Assembly: GCF_019856455.1 (NCBI RefSeq)
Contig: NZ_CP082205.1
Location: forward strand, 2,294,001-2,358,000
Length of the DNA stretch: 64,000 nt
Direction: 5' to 3'
From: Streptococcus suis
GTDB lineage: Bacteria; Bacillota; Bacilli; Lactobacillales; Streptococcaceae
Part shown: positions 30,066-36,494 of the stretch, in pieces
Layout of the letters: every line of letters starts with the position of its first letter
Numbering within the stretch: position 1 is the first letter of the stretch
Program-made: the position numbers and the translations under genes
The notes under the pieces: generated by a model
The model's input: the letters and a program-made list of their open reading frames with translations, nothing else
What the model was told of the DNA's origin: nothing
Databases searched by the model: none

Positions 30066-30935
30066 ATGAAAATTGACATTCGCATTCCCCAAGCCTTTCC
30101 CCAACTCACTGTCAAGGAAGTCTTGGAAGATTATTTTCTCATTCCTAGAAAAATCCGTCACTTCCTCCGCACCAAGAAACAGGTCCGTGTCAACGGTGAG
30201 CTGATTAATTGGCAGAGCCCGATTACCGCAGGCGACTTGTTAGAATTGACCTTTGACCAGGAAGATTATCCTGAAAAAAGCATTCCACTTGGACAAGCGG
30301 ACTTGGTGAAGGAACTCTATCAAGATGAGCATTTGATTATCGTCAACAAGCCTGAGGGTATGAAAACCCACGGCAATGAGCCGACGGAGATTGCCCTGCT
30401 CAACCATGTATCTGCCTATGTCGGCCAGACCTGCTATGTGGTCCATAGGCTGGATATGGAAACCAGCGGAGCCATTCTCTTCGCCAAAAATCCCTTTATC
30501 CTGCCCATTCTCAATCGGCTTTTGGAAGACAAGGTCATCTACCGTGACTACCTAGCCCTCTGCCAAGGCCAGCTAAAAAAGACAGACTGGACTATTACTG
30601 ATAAAATCGGACGGGACCGACACGACCGCAGAAAGCGGGTGGTCGATAACCGCAAGGGGCAGGCAGCCCTTACCCAGGTCCACCTCTTGAAGCCCCTTGG
30701 CAAAAATAGTCTAGTTTCCTGTCGTCTCCAGACAGGAAGGACCCACCAGATTCGGGTGCATTTGTCTCATCATGGTCATGCTCTAATCGGTGACCCGCTT
30801 TACAGTCGAGTCGCAGCACCTCGCCTCATGCTCCACGCCCAAAAACTCAGCCTGACCCACCCGCTGACACTCGAAGAAATCAGCGTAGAAGCACGGTCGG
30901 AGACTTTTGAGAAAGTGTTGAGAAACAGCAATTAA
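30066..30935 (+). CDS. RluA-family pseudouridine synthase
   Basis: A 289-residue RNA-modifying enzyme. An S4-like N-terminal segment (IRHFLRTKKQVRVNGELINW) precedes the catalytic domain with VVHRLDMETSGAILFAK (active-site Asp in HRLD, near residue 135) and the C-terminal LQTGRTHQIRVHLSHHGHALIGDPLY. The RNA target (23S rRNA or tRNA) cannot be told from sequence alone. It is coupled to the reductase gene and followed by a terminator. Confidence 0.9.
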   Translation: MKIDIRIPQAFPQLTVKEVLEDYFLIPRKIRHFLRTKKQVRVNGELINWQSPITAGDLLELTFDQEDYPEKSIPLGQADLVKELYQDEHLIIVNKPEGMKTHGNEPTEIALLNHVSAYVGQTCYVVHRLDMETSGAILFAKNPFILPILNRLLEDKVIYRDYLALCQGQLKKTDWTITDKIGRDRHDRRKRVVDNRKGQAALTQVHLLKPLGKNSLVSCRLQTGRTHQIRVHLSHHGHALIGDPLYSRVAAPRLMLHAQKLSLTHPLTLEEISVEARSETFEKVLRNSN

Positions 30936-30943
30936 GGAAACCC

Positions 30944-30980
30944 AAAAACCTCCAGAGTTAGACAAAACTTTTGGAGGTTT
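30944..30980 (+). terminator. Terminator after the pseudouridine synthase gene
   Basis: AAAACCTCCA and TGGAGGTTTTA pair around a 14-16-base loop, followed by T-rich sequence. Confidence 0.7.
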
Positions 30981-31033
30981 TATTGTTCCTTTTTATTGAA
31001 TGAAGCATTTTAAGCAAAACAATTATCTCGACC

Positions 31034-31942
31034 TTAAAGGATTTGACGGTTGCTTATCAATAACTTGCGTGGCCTAATCTTATCATACTCCCGATTCAAA
31101 CAGCATTCAAAATTGTAGCGTAACCAACTTGTATAACAGAAAAAATCCAATTGATTGATGACGATCAGTTGCTTTCTAATCTGTTCGCCCTTTTCTAAAC
31201 TACCTTGATGATTGCTAATAGATAGTTCATACAACAGTAGCTCTACCAATCCTGTACACAAAATAACATTCTTGGTATCTACAACTCTTTCCAGAATCGG
31301 TTCAACTAAATCATTGTCAATTAAAAAGCAGCATTGGTGAATCGCATCGTAAAGAAGAAGGCACATCAAATCAGAATAAACCAGCCCTAATTGTTCTAGT
31401 CGTTCCGTCACAGTTTGATACAAATAAGGTTCAAATGAGGTTTCTCTTTTCCACCTATACTGGTTGAATACTGGTTCTATGGCATTAAAAGTCAAATGAG
31501 TAATGTCCACTATATTCCACAAAAACAGGCTTGTAAACAATATAGATAGGACAGTCTTGTTCAAAATAAGTGTTAGGAAAATCAACAGTAAGAGAAGAAA
31601 ACTGATTTTCGATTCATATTTTAAACTAGCTGTTGACAGTGTTTTACGATGGAAGGAAAAATACGGCGAGAATCTCACGTTTATTGTTTCTCCGCTGATA
31701 ATAATAAAAGGGAAAATCGTAATAATCCGCTCTCTCTTGTACACATCTCTACATGCGAATAGCAGGTCTAGAAGGATCTTTACCAACAGCAAGACTAAAA
31801 AAGTAAGAGCCAGAACCACTATAAAATCAAAGGGTACAGCTAGACTGAATGGCAATCGATTCATCAGCAAATATAACTCCAACCACAGTCCATACATAGA
31901 AAGAAAGAGTAAACCTCTACTAATTCTAGGCGTCATATCCAT
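31034..31942 (-). CDS. Membrane protein of the bacteriocin-like island, unknown function
   Basis: About 302 residues. Hydrophobic helices fall at roughly residues 8-30, 38-65 and 105-145, followed by a soluble C-terminal half rich in Leu and Cys (CCFLID, FECCLNREYD). I see no HExxH, ABC or kinase motif and do not recognise the family. The frame is open to 32071, but MDMTPRISRGLL behind AAAGGA is the likelier start; the ATG two codons in (31936) has better spacing. It lies 41 bases behind the 85-residue membrane gene and ends the precursor A cassette. A role in immunity or maturation is inferred from position only. Confidence 0.6.
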   Translation of the reverse strand: MDMTPRISRGLLFLSMYGLWLELYLLMNRLPFSLAVPFDFIVVLALTFLVLLLVKILLDLLFACRDVYKRERIITIFPFIIISGETINVRFSPYFSFHRKTLSTASLKYESKISFLLLLLIFLTLILNKTVLSILFTSLFLWNIVDITHLTFNAIEPVFNQYRWKRETSFEPYLYQTVTERLEQLGLVYSDLMCLLLYDAIHQCCFLIDNDLVEPILERVVDTKNVILCTGLVELLLYELSISNHQGSLEKGEQIRKQLIVINQLDFFCYTSWLRYNFECCLNREYDKIRPRKLLISNRQIL

Positions 31943-31983
31943 TATCCTTTCATCACAGGTAGATCTCCATAAAATATCCGCAA

Positions 31984-32241
31984 CTACGGTTTGTTTGCAT
32001 GTTTTCTCCAAGAAGCCAATCTGGAATAGACAAAACTTCCCAAGTAGATAATCACAACAGAGCCCGTACACAAGCCTAGAATCGCATTTAAATTTTCTGC
32101 ATTAGGCAGAACCGTCACAAGTAAGCAGACCAGAAAAGCAACTGTGCTATTCAACTCTTCCTTCTTCTTGTAAAGGAGATAGAGTTGGTTCAGCACAACT
32201 ACATTTAGCGATAGGGCAACAAATATATAGAGAGTATTCAT
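31984..32241 (-). CDS. Small membrane protein, immunity candidate for precursor A
   Basis: An 85-residue protein with three predicted membrane helices (LYIFVALSLNVVVLNQLYLL; TVAFLVCLLVTVLP; AILGLCTGSVVIIYLGSFVY) separated by a short KKKEE loop, with a basic C terminus. Its ATG is one base after the precursor A stop (TAAGATG), so the two are translationally coupled. Small multi-helix proteins coupled to double-glycine precursors are typically immunity proteins; I see no specific family match. Confidence 0.65.
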   Translation of the reverse strand: MNTLYIFVALSLNVVVLNQLYLLYKKKEELNSTVAFLVCLLVTVLPNAENLNAILGLCTGSVVIIYLGSFVYSRLASWRKHANKP

Positions 32242-32242
32242 C

Positions 32243-32587
32243 TTAATAAAATACCCTATTATTACCAAGATAAGTCAATGCTGCTCCTGCACTAAATCCA
32301 GCTAAAAATCCAGTCCAAAATCCACCAATTATCCCTACAAACTTCCCAATTGCCCAGGATATCTTACCTACAATAAATGAAAAACTTCCTTTTAAGGCAG
32401 CTAAAGCACCTGCATTAACATAACCCAATGATTTTGCCATTGCATTAACAACCGAGAATACTACCGCAAATTTTTTAGCTGCTCCCCAAAGATTATTTCC
32501 TAAAACAGAAGCACTCCATCCCCCATCAAGGTACATCATTTCTTCTTCTTCAAGAACTACATAGTTATTCGGCATTACTAATTCCAT
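32243..32587 (-). CDS. Double-glycine bacteriocin-like precursor A
   Basis: A 114-residue precursor. The 23-residue leader starts MELVMPNNYV and ends EEMMYLDGG, with hydrophobic residues at the positions class II leaders use for C39 peptidase recognition. The mature part (about 91 residues) is Gly/Ala-rich and hydrophobic with GxxxG spacings (GKFVG, GFWTG) and no cysteine, so neither a lantibiotic nor a disulfide pediocin type. AAAGGAG precedes the ATG in a 5' region shared with precursors B and C. The matching peptidase-transporter lies at 36487-38706. Confidence 0.85.
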   Translation of the reverse strand: MELVMPNNYVVLEEEEMMYLDGGWSASVLGNNLWGAAKKFAVVFSVVNAMAKSLGYVNAGALAALKGSFSFIVGKISWAIGKFVGIIGGFWTGFLAGFSAGAALTYLGNNRVFY

Positions 32588-32670
32588 AAAAATTCTCCTT
32601 TAAAAATCATGGTTAGACGCAATCCTCTAACTGGATATAATCAACGTTTCTCATTCTTGCCTCGATAACA
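32588..32670 (-). repeat. 5' region copy A, shared by the three precursor genes
   Basis: About 80 bases upstream of precursor A nearly identical to the regions before precursors B and C. They include AAAGGAG, the hairpin GTTAGA..TCTAAC (32612-32631) and the conserved GAGAAACGTTGAT. Similarity fades beyond about 32670. Confidence 0.8.
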
Positions 32671-32749
32671 GAAGAGGCTCTCCTCTATGCTGTTTTGTAA
32701 TGCTAAACGTTACCATTCTAAGTGTCCATCTTCACCAAAAACTTTATTT

Positions 32750-33409
32750 TTACTCCACTAGATAGAATAAAATCATTGACAATATAGAATAAATGATGAA
32801 TTGAAAGACATGACTAAGTATTGCTTGGAGTGAGAGACATTTCACAAGTCTATTTTGCTCTATGTACTGCTTTTCTTCTAAAAAGGAGAGAGCTCCTTTA
32901 GAAGCGTATGTTTCTATAGATAGTGTGATGGGTATACAAACCAATAACATGACCGAATCAATTAGCAATAGCGACTTCAAAAAGGGAATGTATTTTTGAA
33001 ACAATAATGAATACGAAGCTAATAGCTTCAGAAATACTGAAATCAGATTAAAATAAAGAGATGTAAAGGATTGTAGCTTTAGCAATCTATTTCTGTCCTT
33101 AGAATGATAGAGTTCATGTAAAAAAGCAAAGGCATCCACCAAATAATTGCTTTCTATATTTTTTACTCCGATTGTATGAGACATTGGGCGATACCAAAAT
33201 GTCTTCGATGCAACAATTTTAGGGGTATCTACAGCTTCTATCTCACAAAACTGTAGAAAAATCGTATGTAAACCATCCCTTATTCTTAGTTCTTTACGAA
33301 TGTGTCTGTTTAAAATAATTTTATTCGTTACACTCAAAATACTTATTATAAAAAAAAGAATAAGTAGTATAACAACCATCAATATCTCTTTTTCACTATG
33401 AAGTTTCAT
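32750..33409 (-). CDS. Membrane zinc metallopeptidase, YugP-like
   Basis: A 219-residue membrane protein. One N-terminal helix (VVILLILFFIISIL) is followed by a zinc motif, FLHELYHSKD (HExxH near residue 116), two or three further helices, and the segment LSIETYASKGALSFL. This layout matches the YugP/neutral zinc metallopeptidase 2 family, where a later Glu-x-x-Ala-Ser segment supplies the third ligand. Start chosen at the ATG overlapping the precursor B stop (TGATG). Position suggests it processes, or protects against, precursor B; that is inference, as is the family call from motifs. Confidence 0.7.
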   Translation of the reverse strand: MKLHSEKEILMVVILLILFFIISILSVTNKIILNRHIRKELRIRDGLHTIFLQFCEIEAVDTPKIVASKTFWYRPMSHTIGVKNIESNYLVDAFAFLHELYHSKDRNRLLKLQSFTSLYFNLISVFLKLLASYSLLFQKYIPFLKSLLLIDSVMLLVCIPITLSIETYASKGALSFLEEKQYIEQNRLVKCLSLQAILSHVFQFIIYSILSMILFYLVE

Positions 33410-33723
33410 CACCAGAACTTGTAATGTCTCCCTGTATAATATACAGCCAAACCAACAACTGCTGCACCACCCACTACTGCAAATGCACCTCCTGGATTAA
33501 GCCACGCTGATATCACTAATGCGTTAATGGTATTAGCAACCCATCCACCAGCAATATTGATTGCTGCACCAACAAAGCTTTTTTTCACGGCATAACCAAC
33601 TATCTGGGACACCACCCCACCAACAACAGCAATTGCTGCGTCTCTAATCCAATCACCCCCGTCAAGATACATCATTTCTTCTTGTTCAAGAGCCACATAA
33701 TTATTTGGTAGTACTAATTCCAT
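33409..33723 (-). CDS. Double-glycine bacteriocin-like precursor B
   Basis: A 104-residue precursor. The leader (23 residues, MELVLPNNYV to EEMMYLDGG) differs from those of A and C at a few positions. The mature part of about 81 residues starts DWIRDAAIAVVGG, is Gly/Ala/Val-rich, and ends with an aromatic-basic tail GRHYKFW. No cysteine. It is coupled to the downstream zinc-peptidase gene by a TGATG overlap. The upstream region is the duplicated block at 33721-33910. Confidence 0.85.
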   Translation of the reverse strand: MELVLPNNYVALEQEEMMYLDGGDWIRDAAIAVVGGVVSQIVGYAVKKSFVGAAINIAGGWVANTINALVISAWLNPGGAFAVVGGAAVVGLAVYYTGRHYKFW

Positions 33724-33910
33724 AAAAATTCTCCTTTAAAAATCATGGTTAGACGCAATCCTCTAACTGGATATAATCAACGTTTCTCATTCTTTACCTA
33801 GATAGCAGAAGGACCTTTCATCTACACTGTTGGGATTTATCTACTGTAAAGATGTAAAACCATTATTGTTTAAAACTCAACAAGTCTAGAATCCAATCCA
33901 AATAGGTTTC
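33721..33910 (-). repeat. Duplicated block copy 1 (relict of accessory gene 3' end plus 5' region)
   Basis: 190 bases aligning without gaps, with only about 6 mismatches, to 34485-34674. The outer 45 bases (33866-33910) still encode ETYLDWILDLLSFKQ-stop, the C terminus of the HlyD-like protein, although no such gene is here. The similarity continues into the leader codons. Confidence 0.9.
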
Positions 33911-33998
33911 TTTAATATTTTTTATAAAGATAGTACCATTAGATTTATCTTCATAAATAAATTATTGACAAATAATGTTACAACCTTTTAATACAAAG
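33911..33998. other. AT-rich spacer
   Basis: 88 bases of AT-rich sequence between the duplicated block and the 57-residue gene; no feature seen. Confidence 0.5.
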
Positions 33999-34172
33999 CT
34001 ATTTTACTTTTATCAATAAGTAATAAGAAATTAGCATACAAATTTGTGCTAATGTAACAATAAGTGCAACCCCCGATAACTGATTAAACTCATTTTGCGA
34101 AAAATATATTGTACCGCATAACAAAAGAACAATACTGCCTTCTATGAATAAGAACAAAGGTAAATATTTCAT
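33999..34172 (-). CDS. 57-residue membrane protein, immunity candidate for precursor C
   Basis: A small gene of 57 codons and a stop, beginning MKYLPLFLFIEGS. Two membrane helices are evident (LFLFIEGSIVLLLCGTIYF and GVALIVTLAQICMLISYYLL), with a basic end (LLIKVK). It starts 6 bases after the precursor C stop. By size, topology and position it is a candidate immunity protein; no family recognised. Confidence 0.65.
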   Translation of the reverse strand: MKYLPLFLFIEGSIVLLLCGTIYFSQNEFNQLSGVALIVTLAQICMLISYYLLIKVK

Positions 34173-34178
34173 AAATGA

Positions 34179-34487
34179 TTACTTCCCAGTTACTTTTGCA
34201 TAGAAAGCGTTTTCAAATCCAGTCATAAAAATACCTCCCCAAACATTTCCAACAACTAGTGCCGCCGCCCGAACTTGCCATTTGATTTTTTGATATTGCG
34301 AATTTCTTAACCCTGCATAGTATACTCTAGTACCTGCAGCTAAGCCAGCTCCATAAGCTGCTCCACCCGCAGCTACGGCAGCTGATATTATCCCTAATAC
34401 AGTAGCTGTGGCTATTTCACCCCCATCAAGGTACATCATTTCTTCTTCTTCAAGAACTACATAGTTATTCGGCATTACTAATTCCAT
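34179..34487 (-). CDS. Double-glycine bacteriocin-like precursor C
   Basis: A 102-residue precursor. The leader is identical in sequence to that of precursor A and ends EEMMYLDGG. The mature part (about 79 residues) starts EIATATVLGIISAAVAAGG and is Ala/Gly-rich in its first half with AAYGAGLAAG, then more basic and aromatic (QYQKIKWQVR). No cysteine. It lies 139 bases behind the HlyD-like gene and is the first of the three cassettes in transcription order. Confidence 0.85.
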   Translation of the reverse strand: MELVMPNNYVVLEEEEMMYLDGGEIATATVLGIISAAVAAGGAAYGAGLAAGTRVYYAGLRNSQYQKIKWQVRAAALVVGNVWGGIFMTGFENAFYAKVTGK

Positions 34488-34674
34488 AAAAATTCTCCTT
34501 TAAAAATCATGGTTAGACGCAATCCTCTAACTGGATATAATCAACGTTTCTCATTCTTTACCTAGATAGCAGAAGGGCCTTTCATCCACACTGTTGGGAT
34601 TTATCTACTGTAAAGATGTAAAACCACTATTGTTTAAAACTCAACAATTCTAGAATCCAATCTAAATAGGTTTC
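34485..34674 (-). repeat. Duplicated block copy 2 (true accessory gene 3' end plus 5' region)
   Basis: The parental copy of the block at 33721-33910. Here the outer part is the real end of the HlyD-like gene (stop at 34627) and the inner part is the 5' region of precursor C with the GTTAGA..TCTAAC hairpin and AAAGGAG. Confidence 0.9.
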
Positions 34675-36030
34675 ATTATCATAAACGATACGAGCCTCCA
34701 CTGGCATATCTTTTTGTAAAACTACAATTTCTTCATCTTTTTTTAGAGTCAATTCTTCAAGAGCAACAACTACTTTGTAAAGACTAACATTACCATTCTG
34801 AGTTTCCTGAGTAATCGTTCCAGAGTCTATCTGAGTTACAGCACCCTTTAAGGTACCAAATTTCTGACTATTTACACCCGTGATAGCTATGTCTACCTCT
34901 GCACCGACTGTTACACGGGAAATATCTGTCGCAAGAACAAAGGCTTCTACATAGGCTTCTCTATCACTACCAGCAATTTCAGCGATAGTCTGATTTTGTT
35001 GGACAGACATCCCCTGCTTAAGCGGAGTAACATAATGTAGAGTTCCATCACTGGAGGCAGAAACAGTTAGCCCTCTATCCTGACCTATGGAAATCCCTAA
35101 ATTGGCTTCTAACTCTGTTATGCTTTTATTATTGGCTGCCCTTGCTGTCCCTAACTCACTGATTAACTGGGCATAAGTGTTGTAAGCTTGAGAAGTAGGA
35201 TCATTGTAAGAACGCTCCATCTCCCTAATACTAGACTGTAGGGACTCTATTTCCGTCCCCTTTCCCTGTATAGAAGAAGTTGTCGTTTCAATTTTTGTTT
35301 TGACTTCTGATATTTTTGTATTTAGCTGCTCCAACTGAATGCTATTAGGAGAAGAGTCAGTAGATGATGAATTGGTCTCACTATCGGAATTCGTTTCTGC
35401 TGTCTCTTGAACAGAGAGAGTTGACAATTCTGCCTCTAAATTAGCAAGTTGCGATTGGTAACTAGACAAGTCCGTTTCTAATTGACTTTTCTCCGCCACT
35501 AATTTATTCAACTTAGTGTACTCTTCCTGCAACTTAGCATATTGACTACCATCATTATAGTTTTCTGAGCTAAGTTGAGATAGATAATATTCTACCTTCC
35601 CGTAATACTCCTGCTCTTCACCTGAATTTGCCATATAATTAACTTTTTCATTCAGAGACTGTTCATACTTTTGAAAGAGACTCTCTTTAGCTTTGAGCTT
35701 GTCCAATTGTTTAGTTAAAGATTCAGTCTGAAGTCCTTCTTGTCCACTAGATAGAGAAAGAATAACCTCACCAGCTTTTACACTATCCCCTTCCTTTTTA
35801 TGAAGTGTCACAATCTTCCCATTGCTCAGAGCAGATACATACTCTGTTCCTGTTATCACGGAAGTCCCCCTAGCTTTGACTATGTAATTTTTAGGCAAAT
35901 AGGCAGATACTGCAAAAGCTATAATCAAAGTAGCTAGTGTACTAAAGATTAGGATAAACGCGTAGGCTGGAGGACGCTTATCGAAGAAGATTCTAGAATA
36001 ACGAAGTTCAGATTTGTTATATAGTTTCAT
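34627..36030 (-). CDS. HlyD-type accessory protein of peptide export
   Basis: A 467-residue adaptor linking the ABC transporter to the exterior. A short basic cytosolic N terminus, one membrane helix (AFILIFSTLATLIIAFAVSAYL, residues 24-45), a biotinyl-lipoyl-like half (GKIVTLHKKEGDSVKAGEVIL), a long coiled coil (about 100-310) with a Ser/Thr/Asn-rich insert, then the second lipoyl half (SDGTLHYVTPLKQGMSVQQNQTIAEIAG) and beta-barrel. It is of the LcnD/ComB/BlpB kind. The ATG overlaps the previous stop (ATGA), so it is coupled to the transporter operon. Confidence 0.88.
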   Translation of the reverse strand: MKLYNKSELRYSRIFFDKRPPAYAFILIFSTLATLIIAFAVSAYLPKNYIVKARGTSVITGTEYVSALSNGKIVTLHKKEGDSVKAGEVILSLSSGQEGLQTESLTKQLDKLKAKESLFQKYEQSLNEKVNYMANSGEEQEYYGKVEYYLSQLSSENYNDGSQYAKLQEEYTKLNKLVAEKSQLETDLSSYQSQLANLEAELSTLSVQETAETNSDSETNSSSTDSSPNSIQLEQLNTKISEVKTKIETTTSSIQGKGTEIESLQSSIREMERSYNDPTSQAYNTYAQLISELGTARAANNKSITELEANLGISIGQDRGLTVSASSDGTLHYVTPLKQGMSVQQNQTIAEIAGSDREAYVEAFVLATDISRVTVGAEVDIAITGVNSQKFGTLKGAVTQIDSGTITQETQNGNVSLYKVVVALEELTLKKDEEIVVLQKDMPVEARIVYDNETYLDWILELLSFKQ

Positions 36031-36494
36031 AAGCTAATAATCGGTCTAAAAATATCCACCGTCATGGTTTCATTATTTGTATTGACATAGACGGTGTAAA
36101 TAATGCCATTTGTTTCCAAATCATTTTCATAGAAATGTAAATCTAGTTTAGAATATGCATATTGCAAATACTCTGGACTATCTTCAAATCGTACATAGAC
36201 ACAATGTGGACAAACAATTTCTTCATAAACAGTATAAAACTTATCATACTGGCGAAAATCATGAGCTTGGACATACAAATCATAGTCTACAGTAATAGTC
36301 CCATCTTCATGAAGAATAGTTCCACTATTTTTTACAATCAAAGGGCCAAACATTTGCACTTTCAGTAATTGTAAGTGCTGATAAAACTTATCTATTTCTT
36401 GTTCCAAGTCTTCAAACTGAAGGCTACTTAGCTTCTTACAAATCACTTTTTTCAAAACTAATTTCTTGTTTTCTAATACTTCTAACTTACTCAT
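36027..36494 (-). CDS. GyrI-like small protein inside the export operon
   Basis: A 155-residue cytosolic protein. The first 50 residues are helical and charged (VLKKVICKKLSSLQFEDLEQEIDKF), followed by an alpha/beta region resembling GyrI/BmrR-type effector-binding domains (GPLIVKNSGTILHEDG, CPHCVYVRFEDSPEYLQYAYSKL, VDIFRPI). It overlaps the transporter gene by 8 bases and the HlyD-like gene by 4, so all three are translationally coupled. I do not know a function for it in export; sensing or chaperoning a peptide is conceivable but unproven. Confidence 0.6.
   Translation of the reverse strand: MSKLEVLENKKLVLKKVICKKLSSLQFEDLEQEIDKFYQHLQLLKVQMFGPLIVKNSGTILHEDGTITVDYDLYVQAHDFRQYDKFYTVYEEIVCPHCVYVRFEDSPEYLQYAYSKLDLHFYENDLETNGIIYTVYVNTNNETMTVDIFRPIISL

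Noticed and set aside
31503-32051. 182-codon plus-strand frame opposite the island membrane protein
   Set aside because: Its composition (Lys/Ser/Ile-rich without domain pattern) is that of antisense shadow sequence, and the minus-strand genes are coupled and have ribosome sites.
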